Notes under the pieces: model-generated
The model's input: the letters and a program-made list of their open reading frames with translations, nothing else
What the model was told of the DNA's origin: nothing
Database searches by the model: none
Program-made: the position numbers and the translations under genes
Source of the DNA: Gaopeijia sp032250675
GTDB lineage: Bacteria > Gemmatimonadota > Gemmatimonadetes > Longimicrobiales > Gaopeijiaceae
Assembly: GCA_032250675.1 (NCBI GenBank)
Contig: JAVVEY010000053.1
Location: 1-19,643, forward strand
Length of the DNA: 19,643 nucleotides
Reading direction: 5' to 3'
Shown: positions 1 to 8,129 of the stretch, one piece after another
Layout of the letters: the number at the start of each line of letters is the position of its first letter
How positions within the stretch are numbered: the stretch's first letter is position 1

Positions 1-1424
1 AAGCCTTCGCCGACTCGGTCGAGGCGGCCGAGGCGGCGGCCGACGAGGCGGCGGACGAACCCGAAGAGGAGGAAGAGGAGTCCGGGGAGGAAGACGAAGA
101 GGACGAGGGATACCGACCGCCCGAGACGCGCGTCCGGATCGAGGTCGCGCGGGATATTCCTCGCGGGGTGGTCGCCCTCGTCGGGGCGCGCCTCATCACG
201 ATGAATGGAGACGAGGTGATCGAGAACGGCACGATCGTCGTCCGCAACAACCGCATCGAGGCGGTGGGACCGACCGGATCGGTCTCGATCCCCGCGGGCG
301 CGCGGGAAATCGACGTGCGCGGACACACGATCACCCCCGGCTTCGTCGACACCCACGCGCACCTGCGGGCCCGCGGTGTGCACCGCGTCCAGAACTGGTC
401 GTATGTGGCCAACCTCGCCTACGGCGTCACCACCACCCGCGATCCCCAGACCGGCACGACCGACGTCCTCGACTACGAGGATCAGGTGCGCGCCGGTGGG
501 GTGCTCGGCCCGCGCATCTACTCGACGGGACCCGGAGTCTTCAGCCGGGAGGAGATCCGCGATCTCGACCACGCGCGCGACATCCTCTCACGCTACAGCG
601 AGTACTACGACACGAAGACGATCAAGGAGTACGTCTCGGGCAACCGGGAGCAGCGGCAGTGGATCATCCAGGCGGCGATGGAGCAGGAGCTCATGCCGAC
701 CACCGAGGGCTCGCTCGATGCCGAGATGGGGATGACCGAGGCGATCGACGGCTATTCGGGCCATGAACACTCCTGGCCGCAGTTTCCCCTCCACTCCGAC
801 CTCATCCGCTTCTACGCCTTCAGCGGGATCGCCTACACCCCGACAGTCCTCGTGACCTACGGCGGGCCGTGGGCCGAGAATTACTTCTACGCCACCACCG
901 ACCCGCACGCCGACGAGAAGCTGCACCGCTTCACGCCGCACGCCGAGATCGACGACAAGGCGCTCCGGCGCGACGCCGGGTGGTTCCACCCGGACGAGCA
1001 CACCTTCCGCCTGATCTCGGAGACGGTGGACGACCTGATCGACGCCGGGGGGCGCGCAGGCGTGGGGTCGCACGGGCAGCTCCAGGGGCTCGGGTATCAC
1101 TGGGAGCTGTGGGCCGTCTCGGGAGAAGGCGCGATGGACACCCACCGCGCGCTTCGGATCGCCACGATCATGGGCGCCGATATCCTCGGGCTCGACAACG
1201 ACCTCGGGTCGATCGAGGTCGGCAAGCTCGCCGACTTCGCGATCCTCTCGGAGAACCCTCTCCTTGACATTCACAACACGAATTCGGTCGAGATGGTCAT
1301 GATGAATGGCCGCCTCTTCGACGCCCACACCCTCGCCGAGATCCACCCCGAGCCCGGTCCGGCACCGCTCTTCTACTGGCACGGCTCCGATCCGGATGGG
1401 GTCCGCGCCGGGATCCGCCGCTGA
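1..1424 (+). CDS. Amidohydrolase family protein, 5' truncated
   Basis: The gene enters from the left; its reading frame starts at base 3 and is open from the window edge. The first ~40 codons are an Asp/Glu/Ala-rich low-complexity linker. A bridging segment (RVRIEVARDIPRG) follows, then a metal-dependent amidohydrolase domain. Visible motifs are the N-terminal beta-sandwich (GARLITMNGDEVIENG), the metal-binding HxH in GFVDTHAHLR (His codons at 354 and 360), YGVTTTRD, GHEHSWP, and the C-terminal GSIEVGKLADFAILSENPL typical of imidazolonepropionase/dihydroorotase-like enzymes. In related proteins this domain often follows a TolB/PD40 propeller, and the acidic linker upstream fits that layout, but the propeller itself is off the window. 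The substrate cannot be told; peptidase-like or cyclic-amide hydrolysis is usual for the family. An internal GTG at 168 could be taken as a start, but frame and homology-like sequence continue upstream. M28 follows 47 bases downstream, probably co-transcribed. Confidence 0.88.
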   Translation, partial: AFADSVEAAEAAADEAADEPEEEEEESGEEDEEDEGYRPPETRVRIEVARDIPRGVVALVGARLITMNGDEVIENGTIVVRNNRIEAVGPTGSVSIPAGAREIDVRGHTITPGFVDTHAHLRARGVHRVQNWSYVANLAYGVTTTRDPQTGTTDVLDYEDQVRAGGVLGPRIYSTGPGVFSREEIRDLDHARDILSRYSEYYDTKTIKEYVSGNREQRQWIIQAAMEQELMPTTEGSLDAEMGMTEAIDGYSGHEHSWPQFPLHSDLIRFYAFSGIAYTPTVLVTYGGPWAENYFYATTDPHADEKLHRFTPHAEIDDKALRRDAGWFHPDEHTFRLISETVDDLIDAGGRAGVGSHGQLQGLGYHWELWAVSGEGAMDTHRALRIATIMGADILGLDNDLGSIEVGKLADFAILSENPLLDIHNTNSVEMVMMNGRLFDAHTLAEIHPEPGPAPLFYWHGSDPDGVRAGIRR

Positions 1425-1471
1425 ACCGCTTTTCCACGCGACCTTCGCCACCCCAGACCTCGGCATCCCGG

Positions 1472-3019
1472 ATGACCATCCCCCCGCTCCCGACTCGCCT
1501 CGCCATCGCGACGGCGCTCCTGATTTCCGGCGCCGTCGCGATCGAGGCCCAGGAACCCGACTTCGCCACCGACGACCCCGTGATCCGTGCCATCTGGGAT
1601 CAGGGGATGACCGACGCCTCGGAGGTGGAGTGGCTCGCGCAGCGGCTCCTCGACTCGATCGGCCCGAGGCTCCTGGGGAGTCCCGCCAACGACGCGGCGA
1701 ATGCGTGGGTGCGATCCCGCTACGATGCGTGGGGCATCGCGAATCGCGCGCACGAGTACGGGACGTGGAGGGGGTGGGTGCGGGGGTACTCGCACATCGA
1801 CCTCGTGGCCCCGCGCGTGCGCACCCTCAACGGGATGATGCAGGCCTGGAGCGCGCCGACGGATGGCCCCCTGGAAGCCGAGGTCGTCGTCTTCCCGTCC
1901 GCGATCTCGAATGCGGAGGAGTACCGCGCCTGGCTCGACACCGTCGGAGGGAAGATCGTGATGCTCTCCGCGCCGGAGCCCACCTGTCGTGCTCCGGAGA
2001 GTTGGGAAGAGCGCGCCACCCCCGAGTCGTGGGAGCGGATGCAGGCGCTCCAGCGGGAGACGGCGCGTGCGAACGCACTGGCACGGCGCGCCTCCGGCTC
2101 CAACGATCTTCCGGGCGATGTGGAGGCGGCCGGTGCGGTGGCCGTGGTCTCGGCCAACTGGTCGAATGGGTGGGGCGCCAACAAGTACTTCGCGTCCCCC
2201 GTGGAGGCGATCCCCGGGATCCAGCTCTCGTGCGAGGACTACGGGCTGGTGCACCGCCTGGCCACGAACGACCAGGGTCCCCGTCTCCGCCTCGACCTCG
2301 CCTCGGACGATCTCGGACAGCGCCCGGTCTTCAACATCATCGCGGAACTCCCCGGCACCGAACTCCCCGATGAATACGTCGTGCTCAGCGCCCACCTCGA
2401 CTCGTGGGATGCCGGCTCCGGGGCCACCGACAACGGCTCGGGGACGGTGATGATGATGGAAGCGATGCGGATCCTCAAGGCGGTTTATCCGAACCCGCGC
2501 CGCACGATCCTCGTCGGTCACTGGGGGGGTGAGGAACGCGGGCTGATCGGCTCGAACGCCTTCGCCGAGGACCACCCCGAGGTCGTGGAGGGGCTCCAGG
2601 CGAACTTCAATCAGGACAACGGCACGTGGCGCATCGATTTCGTGCGCATGCAGGGGTTCACCGGAGCCGGTTCACACTTCGGGCGGTGGTTCAGCGCGAT
2701 CCCCGATGCGATCACGAGCCAGATCGAACTCGACATCCCCGGGGTGCCGGAGTCGGGGGGATCGGACCACATGGCCTTCATCTGCCGTCTCGCCCCGGGC
2801 TTCCGTCTCCAGTCGAACTACCCGGACTACCGCCAGTACACCTGGCACACCGAGATCGACACCTTCGACAAGCTCGTCTTCGACGACCTCCGCAACAACG
2901 CGACGCTGGCGGCGATGCTCGCCTACCTCGCCTCGGAGGATCCGGTCCGGATGGAGACGCACCCGCGGGAGGACGCCCGCTACACACCCTGCCGGACGGC
3001 GCCGCGCAGCGGCGGGTGA
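1472..3019 (+). CDS. Secreted M28 family zinc metallopeptidase
   Basis: A 515-residue exported peptidase. Residues 1-27 form a signal peptide: a hydrophobic core (LAIATALLISGAVA) ends at an EAQ cleavage-like site. The C-terminal half carries the full M28 co-catalytic zinc set: His308 and Asp320 (HLDSWDAGSGATDNGSG), Glu354/Glu355 (GGEERGLIGS), Asp382 (NFNQDNG) and His459 (YTWHTEIDT), with the family's GGSDH motif at 429-433. M28 enzymes are aminopeptidases or carboxypeptidases; the region before the active site (about 30-290) fits the PA-like inserted domain of larger members, so periplasmic or extracellular peptide trimming is likely. The ATG at 1472 is chosen because it gives the signal peptide directly; no Shine-Dalgarno is seen. 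It lies 47 bases after the amidohydrolase, so the pair may form an operon. Exact specificity is unknown. Confidence 0.9.
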   Translation: MTIPPLPTRLAIATALLISGAVAIEAQEPDFATDDPVIRAIWDQGMTDASEVEWLAQRLLDSIGPRLLGSPANDAANAWVRSRYDAWGIANRAHEYGTWRGWVRGYSHIDLVAPRVRTLNGMMQAWSAPTDGPLEAEVVVFPSAISNAEEYRAWLDTVGGKIVMLSAPEPTCRAPESWEERATPESWERMQALQRETARANALARRASGSNDLPGDVEAAGAVAVVSANWSNGWGANKYFASPVEAIPGIQLSCEDYGLVHRLATNDQGPRLRLDLASDDLGQRPVFNIIAELPGTELPDEYVVLSAHLDSWDAGSGATDNGSGTVMMMEAMRILKAVYPNPRRTILVGHWGGEERGLIGSNAFAEDHPEVVEGLQANFNQDNGTWRIDFVRMQGFTGAGSHFGRWFSAIPDAITSQIELDIPGVPESGGSDHMAFICRLAPGFRLQSNYPDYRQYTWHTEIDTFDKLVFDDLRNNATLAAMLAYLASEDPVRMETHPREDARYTPCRTAPRSGG

Positions 3020-3040
3020 GGAGCCGCTCGCTCCTTCACC
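3015..3040. terminator. Bidirectional hairpin between convergent genes
   Basis: GGTGAGGAGC (3015-3024) pairs with GCTCC-T-TCACC (3030-3040): 10 base pairs, one bulged T at 3035 and a 5-base loop. The stem contains the stop codon of the M28 gene (3017-3019) and, on the other strand, that of the small membrane protein (3036-3038). There is no U-tract, so termination by this hairpin is inferred from position and stem strength. Confidence 0.55.
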
Positions 3041-3482
3041 GGAGGCGGTCCAGCCGGCGCTCTTCGGCCCACGCGCGCCCCTCCTCCACGAAGGCCTCGA
3101 TCTCCTCCCACTCCACGACCTCGCCATCCTCGATCCGGTAGACGAGATCGAGGAGTCGCTCAATCGGCCGACGGCGGCGGCGCTCGTCGACGATGAGGTT
3201 GATATAGATGACGATCGCGGGCACGGGGAGGATCAGGAGCCACGCGAAGTCGAACGACCCCGACGCGTCCCAGACGAGAACCGCGAGGAGCGCCGTGATC
3301 AGGAAGCACGCCGCGATGAGCGCCATCCAGTGGGGCGAGCCGTGCTTCATCTCGGCGAGGAGACGCCGATCAAGCGCGTCGTGCAGGGCGACGAGCGCCT
3401 CGGCGGCCGTGAGATCACCGATCGCGGGTGATCCCGGTCGCGGCGGGTGACGCGGAATCGAGTCGGGGGGGCGTTCATCCAT
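3036..3482 (-). CDS. Small two-helix inner-membrane protein, unknown function
   Basis: A 148-residue protein I do not recognise. Residues 1-24 are Pro-rich and soluble. Residues 25-48 look helical (AAEALVALHDALDRRLLAEM). Two hydrophobic segments follow at about 52-71 (WMALIAACFLITALLAVLV) and 77-97 (FDFAWLLILPVPAIVIYINL), then a basic patch DERRRRRP at 99-106 that would anchor the second helix on the cytoplasmic side. The C-terminal 40 residues are strongly acidic (EDGEVVEWEEIEAFVEEG). The frame is open further upstream into the M14 gene, but the ATG at 3482 is preferred: it avoids that overlap and leaves a 62-base gap after the M14 stop. A TACCTT hexamer sits 7 bases before the start, so a nearly leaderless message is possible. 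No function is assigned. Confidence 0.75.
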   Translation of the reverse strand: MDERPPDSIPRHPPRPGSPAIGDLTAAEALVALHDALDRRLLAEMKHGSPHWMALIAACFLITALLAVLVWDASGSFDFAWLLILPVPAIVIYINLIVDERRRRRPIERLLDLVYRIEDGEVVEWEEIEAFVEEGRAWAEERRLDRLR

Positions 3483-3507
3483 GCGAGCCAAGGTACAGTG
3501 CCGTTCG

Positions 3508-3524
3508 CCCCGGCGCCTCCGGGG
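3508..3524 (-). terminator. Possible terminator after the M14 gene
   Basis: CCCCGG (3508-3513) and CCGGGG (3519-3524) form a perfect 6-bp GC stem with a 5-base loop, about 20 bases past the M14 stop on the minus strand. There is no U-tract. It may separate M14 from the small membrane gene only partly. Confidence 0.3.
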
Positions 3525-3544
3525 AGCGCTCGGCGGTCCTCCGG

Positions 3545-5188
3545 TCAATCGAAGCGGCCCGGAGTGAAGCGGTCGGGGGAGTGCACGCGGACCACGGGGA
3601 GCCGGGGGGATTCCATGACCCGGATCATCGGCACGCGCTGCGCCTCCTCCGAGGGTCCATCGGTCACCCGGACGAGGTGATCCATGTAGTTCCAGGTGAT
3701 CAGGTTGTCGTCGGTCTCGGGTTCCATCAGATAGCTGATCAGGTTCGCCCTCGACTGCGCCGTGGGCACCCAGAACCACCCCGGTACGACGTCGAGGCGT
3801 TCCTCCTCCTTGCGCACCACGGTGGAGAGGAGGGAGTGCCCCTGGAAGTACGTCTCGCGATTCACCTCGGTCGCGTAGTAGACCTCGGCGTCGATCGAGG
3901 CCGCTTCGCGAAAGCGGTAGACCGCGATATCCTGGTCGATCAGGAGCGGCACGACGTTGGCGGCGGCCGGAGGAAGGAGGTAGCCGACGGGACGCGGGGT
4001 CGTCCGGGAGGGAGTCCACTCGAGGTAGACCGGGACCTCCTGCAGCGAGTACCCCCCTTCGGCCTCCTCATCGGGCATCCAGACCGCTTCGATCCCGCGC
4101 ACGCCGAGCTCGTAGTCGAGCACGATCGGATCGCCTCCCGTCTGCCCGGCCTCGATCGCGCGCATCCTCGATCCCGTCGTCACCGCGCGGATCGCCTCGC
4201 GCTGATCCGCTGCCGCCTCGAGGATCGTGCTCGTCGCGATCACCCCGCCCCGGATCTGATGGAAGTACCGCTCCTCCTCGGGGATCTCGACGACGCGTCC
4301 GTCGCGGAGCACCCGACAGGAGTTGGCGGGGGTCTCGAGGAGGATCCCGATCGAGTTGGTCAGCCCGGCATAGACGTGATGTTTGCGCGGCTCGACCGAG
4401 GTGGAGCCCCACCCCCGTCCCTGATCTCCGCTGCGCGGTCCCGAGTAGTCGAAGGCCACGTAGTCCTCCGCGCGTACCGCCTCACGGATGAGCGGGAAGA
4501 TCCGTTCGTAGGGGTAGGCACGGAGCTCCGCATCCGCGGCGGGGTTGAGGGTGCCCTGGTAGGTGATCACATGGGGGTTCGACCCCCCGTGATGCCCATC
4601 CACATGGATATCGGGGGCCCACTCGTTGAGCACCTGCGTGACGAGGGCGTGGATCTCCTGCGACTCGAGCTTGAGGTAGTCGCGGTTCATGTCATACCCC
4701 GACTCGTTGGTACGCCGGCGGACCTCACCTCCATCGGGGTTCACGAGGGGGAGCGCGAGGACGATCACATCGTCGAGCACGCGCCTCAGCGCGCCATCGG
4801 TCGCGACGAGCTCCTTCGCCACGAGCTGGACCGCCTCCTTCGGCGACACCTCCCCCCCATGCACCGAGGGCGCGAGGAGGACGATCGTCTTGCCCGAGCG
4901 GAGCGCATCCTCGGGCGTCTCGATCATCGGGTCGGCGATCGTGACGAGCGTCACCTCCCGGTCGAGGAGCGTCTTCGTCAGCGGCCGCATCGCGACGATG
5001 TCGCTCACCGCGTCGAGGTCGTACCAGAAGGCCATCAGCGGCTCGAAGGGCGTCGGACCCGAGCGGTAGTTCTGCTCTTCCTGCCAGGTGCGCGGGAGCT
5101 CGGCGAGGCTCTGGGCACCCCCGGAGAGGGGGGTGATCACGAGGGCGAGGAGGGGGAGGAGCGTGGTGAGGCGTGTACGGATCGGCAT
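3545..5188 (-). CDS. Secreted M14 family zinc carboxypeptidase-like protein
   Basis: A 547-residue exported metallopeptidase. Residues 1-26 form a signal peptide (LLPLLALVITPLSGGAQS). The M14 zinc site is present: His110 and Glu113 (SVHGGE), His195 (DIHVDGHHGG); the family's substrate-binding Asn/Arg motif appears as YDMNRDY (Arg169), and the likely catalytic base is Glu285 in GILLETPANS. M14 enzymes remove C-terminal residues or cleave amide bonds in cell-wall peptides. The active-site domain fills about 45-310; the remaining ~230 residues are a C-terminal region I cannot assign, possibly a beta-rich accessory domain. The start at 5188 is chosen for the signal peptide, although the frame is open further upstream. 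The methyltransferase gene ends 89 bases upstream on the same strand; that gap has a possible promoter. Together with M28, S9 and the amidohydrolase it indicates scavenging of peptides outside the cytoplasm. Confidence 0.88.
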   Translation of the reverse strand: MPIRTRLTTLLPLLALVITPLSGGAQSLAELPRTWQEEQNYRSGPTPFEPLMAFWYDLDAVSDIVAMRPLTKTLLDREVTLVTIADPMIETPEDALRSGKTIVLLAPSVHGGEVSPKEAVQLVAKELVATDGALRRVLDDVIVLALPLVNPDGGEVRRRTNESGYDMNRDYLKLESQEIHALVTQVLNEWAPDIHVDGHHGGSNPHVITYQGTLNPAADAELRAYPYERIFPLIREAVRAEDYVAFDYSGPRSGDQGRGWGSTSVEPRKHHVYAGLTNSIGILLETPANSCRVLRDGRVVEIPEEERYFHQIRGGVIATSTILEAAADQREAIRAVTTGSRMRAIEAGQTGGDPIVLDYELGVRGIEAVWMPDEEAEGGYSLQEVPVYLEWTPSRTTPRPVGYLLPPAAANVVPLLIDQDIAVYRFREAASIDAEVYYATEVNRETYFQGHSLLSTVVRKEEERLDVVPGWFWVPTAQSRANLISYLMEPETDDNLITWNYMDHLVRVTDGPSEEAQRVPMIRVMESPRLPVVRVHSPDRFTPGRFD

Positions 5189-5234
5189 GATGAGACCGGT
5201 GAGCCGGGAGGGGCGAGGGGCGAGTGAATAGAGG

Positions 5235-5249
5235 GGGGTGAGGGTACCC
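5235..5249 (-). promoter_or_regulatory. Possible promoter of the M14 gene
   Basis: On the minus strand, GGGTACCCTCACCCC lies about 50 bases before the M14 start. It contains TACCCT, which could be a -10 element, and resembles pyrimidine-rich segments before the S9 and ynjF-like genes. No good -35 box is seen. Confidence 0.2.
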
Positions 5250-5277
5250 GACGCCGGGCGCGGCCGAAAGGGCGTCG

Positions 5278-5967
5278 TCACCGCTCCCGGGGCCCGACTT
5301 CGAAGATCGTCACGGTGCGCGCCGGTCGCGTGAGAAGCGCCTCCCAGCGCGCCGCGATCCACTCGAGGGTGCGGGGACGGTAGAGGGCGACATGCGTGGG
5401 ATCCCGCGCGTACCACCACGAATCGAGGCGCTGCTCCTCGAAGGGCTCGGTCATGACGCCGAGCACGCCCCCCTGTCGGACCAGCGAGAAGAGTCGCGCC
5501 CACTCGCGCGCGGGATCGTGAAAGTGTTCGACCGTCTCCGACGACGTCACGAAGTCCCACTGACGCGCGAGCGGCCTGGGGTCGGGCGCGAAGAAGGGGT
5601 CCCAGATCGATGTCGGAAAGCCCCGCTCCTCCAGCATCACCGAGAGCGTGGGCCCGGGTCCCGACCCGTAGTCGAGTCCCTCCGCCCCGGGTTCGAGGCG
5701 CGCGGCGAGGGGGTCGGCGAGGCGGCCGAGGAAGGTGCGATATCCGTCGTCCGCGGGGTCGTTCTCGTGGGTCTCATAACGGGCGCGCTCCTCTGCGGGA
5801 TCGGGGAGCTCCGCGCGGTCGGCGAAGACAAGCCCGCATCCCGGGCAGTCCCACCACGCGCGGTCGCCTGCGGGGCGAGGCTCCGGATCGCACGCTCCGC
5901 AGAGGGGGCACGCCCCGCCTGGATCTCCGTCGGGGGCATGGGGGGTGGGGGCACCGTGATCGGTCAT
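5278..5967 (-). CDS. Class I SAM-dependent methyltransferase with N-terminal zinc ribbon
   Basis: A 229-residue cytoplasmic protein. It starts with a four-cysteine zinc-ribbon-like module (Cys20/Cys23 in CPLCG and Cys41/Cys44 in CPGCG). A conserved-looking linker (YETHENDPADDGYRTFL) leads to a Rossmann-type methyltransferase fold. The SAM-binding motif I is GLDYGSGPGP (97-106), and the motif IV region is TSSETVEHFHDP. This matches the Methyltransf_23-like group in which a short zinc ribbon precedes the catalytic domain. Substrates of that group are generally unknown, so no reaction beyond methyl transfer is claimed. The ATG at 5967 gives the complete zinc ribbon. The gene diverges from the metal ATPase, 74 bases away, and lies upstream of M14 on the same strand. 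Confidence 0.85.
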   Translation of the reverse strand: MTDHGAPTPHAPDGDPGGACPLCGACDPEPRPAGDRAWWDCPGCGLVFADRAELPDPAEERARYETHENDPADDGYRTFLGRLADPLAARLEPGAEGLDYGSGPGPTLSVMLEERGFPTSIWDPFFAPDPRPLARQWDFVTSSETVEHFHDPAREWARLFSLVRQGGVLGVMTEPFEEQRLDSWWYARDPTHVALYRPRTLEWIAARWEALLTRPARTVTIFEVGPRER

Positions 5968-6041
5968 CCCTGATGGTGGTGCAGCGGGTGGGATTCCGCC
6001 ATCGTTCAGCCCTCCGCACCGGCGCCCTTCCCCGCTTCGTC
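5968..6041. promoter_or_regulatory. Divergent intergenic region
   Basis: These 74 bases separate the starts of the methyltransferase (-) and the P-type ATPase (+), so promoters for both should lie here or just inside the genes. I see no convincing -35/-10 pair, inverted repeat or Shine-Dalgarno for the ATPase. A metal-sensor operator might be expected before a metal exporter, but none is recognisable. Confidence 0.35.
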
Positions 6042-8039
6042 ATGATCCCGACTCCCGTCACCCTGCGAGACTCCGCGCTCCGTCTCGCGGCACTCTCCGT
6101 GCTCCTCACCCTCCTCGGTATCGCGGTGGGAGCCTTCTCGGACGGCGCCGTGGCGACGGCAGGGTGGACCCTCGCCTACCTCGCGGGGGGGTGGGCGGGC
6201 GCGCGCGCCGCCGCCGCCGAGATCGTGCGACTCCGCGTCGACATCGACCTCCTGATGATCCTGGCGGCGCTCGGCGCGCTGGTGATCGAGGCCCCCCTCG
6301 AAGGCGCGACGCTCCTTTTCCTCTTCTCGCTCTCGAACCTCCTCCAGGGTGTGGCGACGGAACGCTCTCGCGACGCGATCCGCAGCCTCATGGAGCTCCG
6401 TCCCGAGGTCGCCACGGTGCGCCGTGACGGCGAGGTCACGACGGTCCCCCTGGGCGAGGTCCGACCCGGTGAGATCTACCTCGTGGGCCCCGGCGACCGG
6501 ATCCCCCTCGATGGCGAGGTGATCACCGGAGAGAGCGAGGTCGATCAGGCCTCCCTCACCGGGGAGTCGGCTCCCCTGCCGCGCGGTCCGGGTGACGCGG
6601 TCCTGGCCGGCACGATGAATGGGGGCGGTGCCCTCGACGTGCGCACCACCCGCCGGGCCGAGGATTCGGCCCTCGCGCGCATGATCGCCCTCGTCGAGGA
6701 GGCGCAAGCGGAGAAGGCCGAGACGCAGCAGATCATCGACCGGTGGGAACAGCCCTACGCGCTCGGCGTCATCGCCCTCGCGGTGCTCGCCGTCATCGTG
6801 CCGGTGGGGCTCTTCGGAACTCCCTTCGACCCGGTCTTCTACAGGGCGATGACGCTCCTCGTCGCAGCGAGCCCGTGCGCCCTCGTGATCTCGACCCCGG
6901 CCGCGCTCCTCTCGGCGATCGCGACCGGCGCCCGGCACGGCGTCCTCTTCAAGGGCGGCGTCTTCATCGAGAAGTTCGCGACGGTCCGGGCGATCGCCTT
7001 CGACAAGACGGGCACCCTCACGACGGGCTCCACCGGACTCGCGACGATCGTCACCCTGGACGACGGAGTCGACGAAGTCCTCCTCCTCGCGCTCGCCGCT
7101 GCCGTCCAGGAACGCAGCGAGCATCACCTGGCGAGCGCCACCCTCCGGGCCGCCGAAGCGCGAGGGTGCCCGGCACGGGAGGCGACCGATTTCCGCGCCG
7201 TACCCGGGCGCGGGGTCGAGGCGCGCGTCGACGGCGAGCGGGTCCGTATCGGCAATCCCGCGCACTTCGCCGACACCCCGCTCGAGGCGGGATCCGCGGT
7301 GCTCGAAGCCGTCGATCGCCTTCGGGCGCGCGGCGAAACCGCCGTGATCGTCGCGCGCAACGGTGACGCCATCGGAGTTCTCGGCTTCGTCGACGAGGTG
7401 CGCCCCGAGGCCGCCGCGATGGTGCGCGCTCTGCGTGATCAGGGTGTGGGCGACCTCGTGATCCTCACCGGAGACCACGCCGATGTGGCGAATGCGGTGG
7501 CCGACGCGGTCGGGATCTCCGAGGTCCGGGCGGAAGTCCTCCCCGACGCGAAGGTCGCCGAGGTCCGCCGCCTCCGCGACGCATACGGTGTGGTCGCGAT
7601 GGTCGGGGACGGCGTGAATGACGCGGCCGCCCTCACCACTGCGGATGTCGGGATCGCGATGGGCGACGCGGGGACCGATATCGCGCTCGAGTCGGCCGAC
7701 CTCGTGCTCATCTCCGACGATCTCTCGCGCATCCCGTGGGCGCTCGACCTGAGTCGCAGAGCCCGACGCACGCTGATCCAGAACCTCTCCTTCTCGCTGG
7801 CGATGATCGTGGCGATGGTCGTCACGATCCTCACGATCGGGCTCCCCCTCCCCCTCGCCGTCCTCGGGCACGAGGGGAGCACCGTTCTCGTCGCGCTCAA
7901 TGGTCTCCGACTCCTTCGCGCGCCCGACGTCTCCACGCCGCCGACCCCCGCGCCTAGTGTGGTGTCTCCGAAGCCTGGTCGCTACCGAGGGACCAGAGGG
8001 GCTGGCCTGATGAGGCGGAACGACGCGGCTCCCGAATAG
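6042..8039 (+). CDS. P1B-4-type heavy-metal-exporting P-type ATPase
   Basis: A 665-residue inner-membrane pump that exports a transition metal using ATP. In order it shows about four N-terminal hydrophobic helices with no metal-binding HMA domain, the actuator loop TGES (173-176), the SPC metal-site helix (277-279), the phosphorylation motif DKTGT (Asp321), the hinge GDGVND (522-527), and a last membrane helix with HEGST (610-614). SPC plus HEGST identifies the P1B-4 group (CoaT, CtpD and PfeT relatives), which export Co, Fe(II) or related divalent ions; the exact metal cannot be read from sequence. The nucleotide-binding HP motif is SEHHLA (359-364), with His362 where P1B pumps usually have Pro. 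The ATG at 6042 starts just before the first helix. The last ~27 residues (PSVVSPKPGR onward) are encoded by an inserted repeat element and are not part of the family. Confidence 0.92.
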   Translation: MIPTPVTLRDSALRLAALSVLLTLLGIAVGAFSDGAVATAGWTLAYLAGGWAGARAAAAEIVRLRVDIDLLMILAALGALVIEAPLEGATLLFLFSLSNLLQGVATERSRDAIRSLMELRPEVATVRRDGEVTTVPLGEVRPGEIYLVGPGDRIPLDGEVITGESEVDQASLTGESAPLPRGPGDAVLAGTMNGGGALDVRTTRRAEDSALARMIALVEEAQAEKAETQQIIDRWEQPYALGVIALAVLAVIVPVGLFGTPFDPVFYRAMTLLVAASPCALVISTPAALLSAIATGARHGVLFKGGVFIEKFATVRAIAFDKTGTLTTGSTGLATIVTLDDGVDEVLLLALAAAVQERSEHHLASATLRAAEARGCPAREATDFRAVPGRGVEARVDGERVRIGNPAHFADTPLEAGSAVLEAVDRLRARGETAVIVARNGDAIGVLGFVDEVRPEAAAMVRALRDQGVGDLVILTGDHADVANAVADAVGISEVRAEVLPDAKVAEVRRLRDAYGVVAMVGDGVNDAAALTTADVGIAMGDAGTDIALESADLVLISDDLSRIPWALDLSRRARRTLIQNLSFSLAMIVAMVVTILTIGLPLPLAVLGHEGSTVLVALNGLRLLRAPDVSTPPTPAPSVVSPKPGRYRGTRGAGLMRRNDAAPE

Positions 8040-8068
8040 CAGCAGAACTTCGGAGACACATCACTAGG
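7953..8068. mobile_element. MITE-like inverted-repeat element or IS remnant
   Basis: A 116-base segment has 21-base terminal inverted repeats: CCTAGTGTGGTGTCTCCGAA plus G at 7953-7973, and its complement at 8048-8068, agreeing at 19 of 21 positions. Both ends carry CTAG (7954-7957 and 8064-8067), consistent with a CTAG target duplication as made by some DDE transposases. The 74-base interior has no gene; a small TGGTC/GACCA hairpin lies near its left side. The element supplies the ATPase's last codons and its stop at 8037-8039. It is too short to encode a transposase, so it would need one in trans. Which IS family it derives from is unknown. Confidence 0.65.
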
Positions 8069-8084
8069 ACCCGCGCGGAGGCGT

Positions 8085-8105
8085 TGACCGCCCCCTGAGC
8101 GGTCA
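8085..8105 (+). terminator. Hairpin downstream of the ATPase gene
   Basis: TGACCGC (8085-8091) and GCGGTCA (8099-8105) form a perfect 7-bp stem around a 7-base loop. The loop ends with TGA at 8096-8098, which would be the ATPase stop if the inserted element were removed, so this is probably the gene's original terminator. No U-tract follows. Confidence 0.4.
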
Positions 8106-8129
8106 CGGCGCACGAGGGGTTCGGGTCGC

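Noticed and set aside
3428..5227. 599-codon + strand open frame across the M14 gene
   Set aside because: The minus strand has a signal peptide and all M14 zinc ligands; the + frame is Arg/Asp-rich with no motif.
7953..8068. The inverted repeat as a simple rho-independent terminator
   Set aside because: The 21-base arms are 74 bases apart, have CTAG at both borders and lack a U-tract, which fits an inserted element better than a terminator stem.
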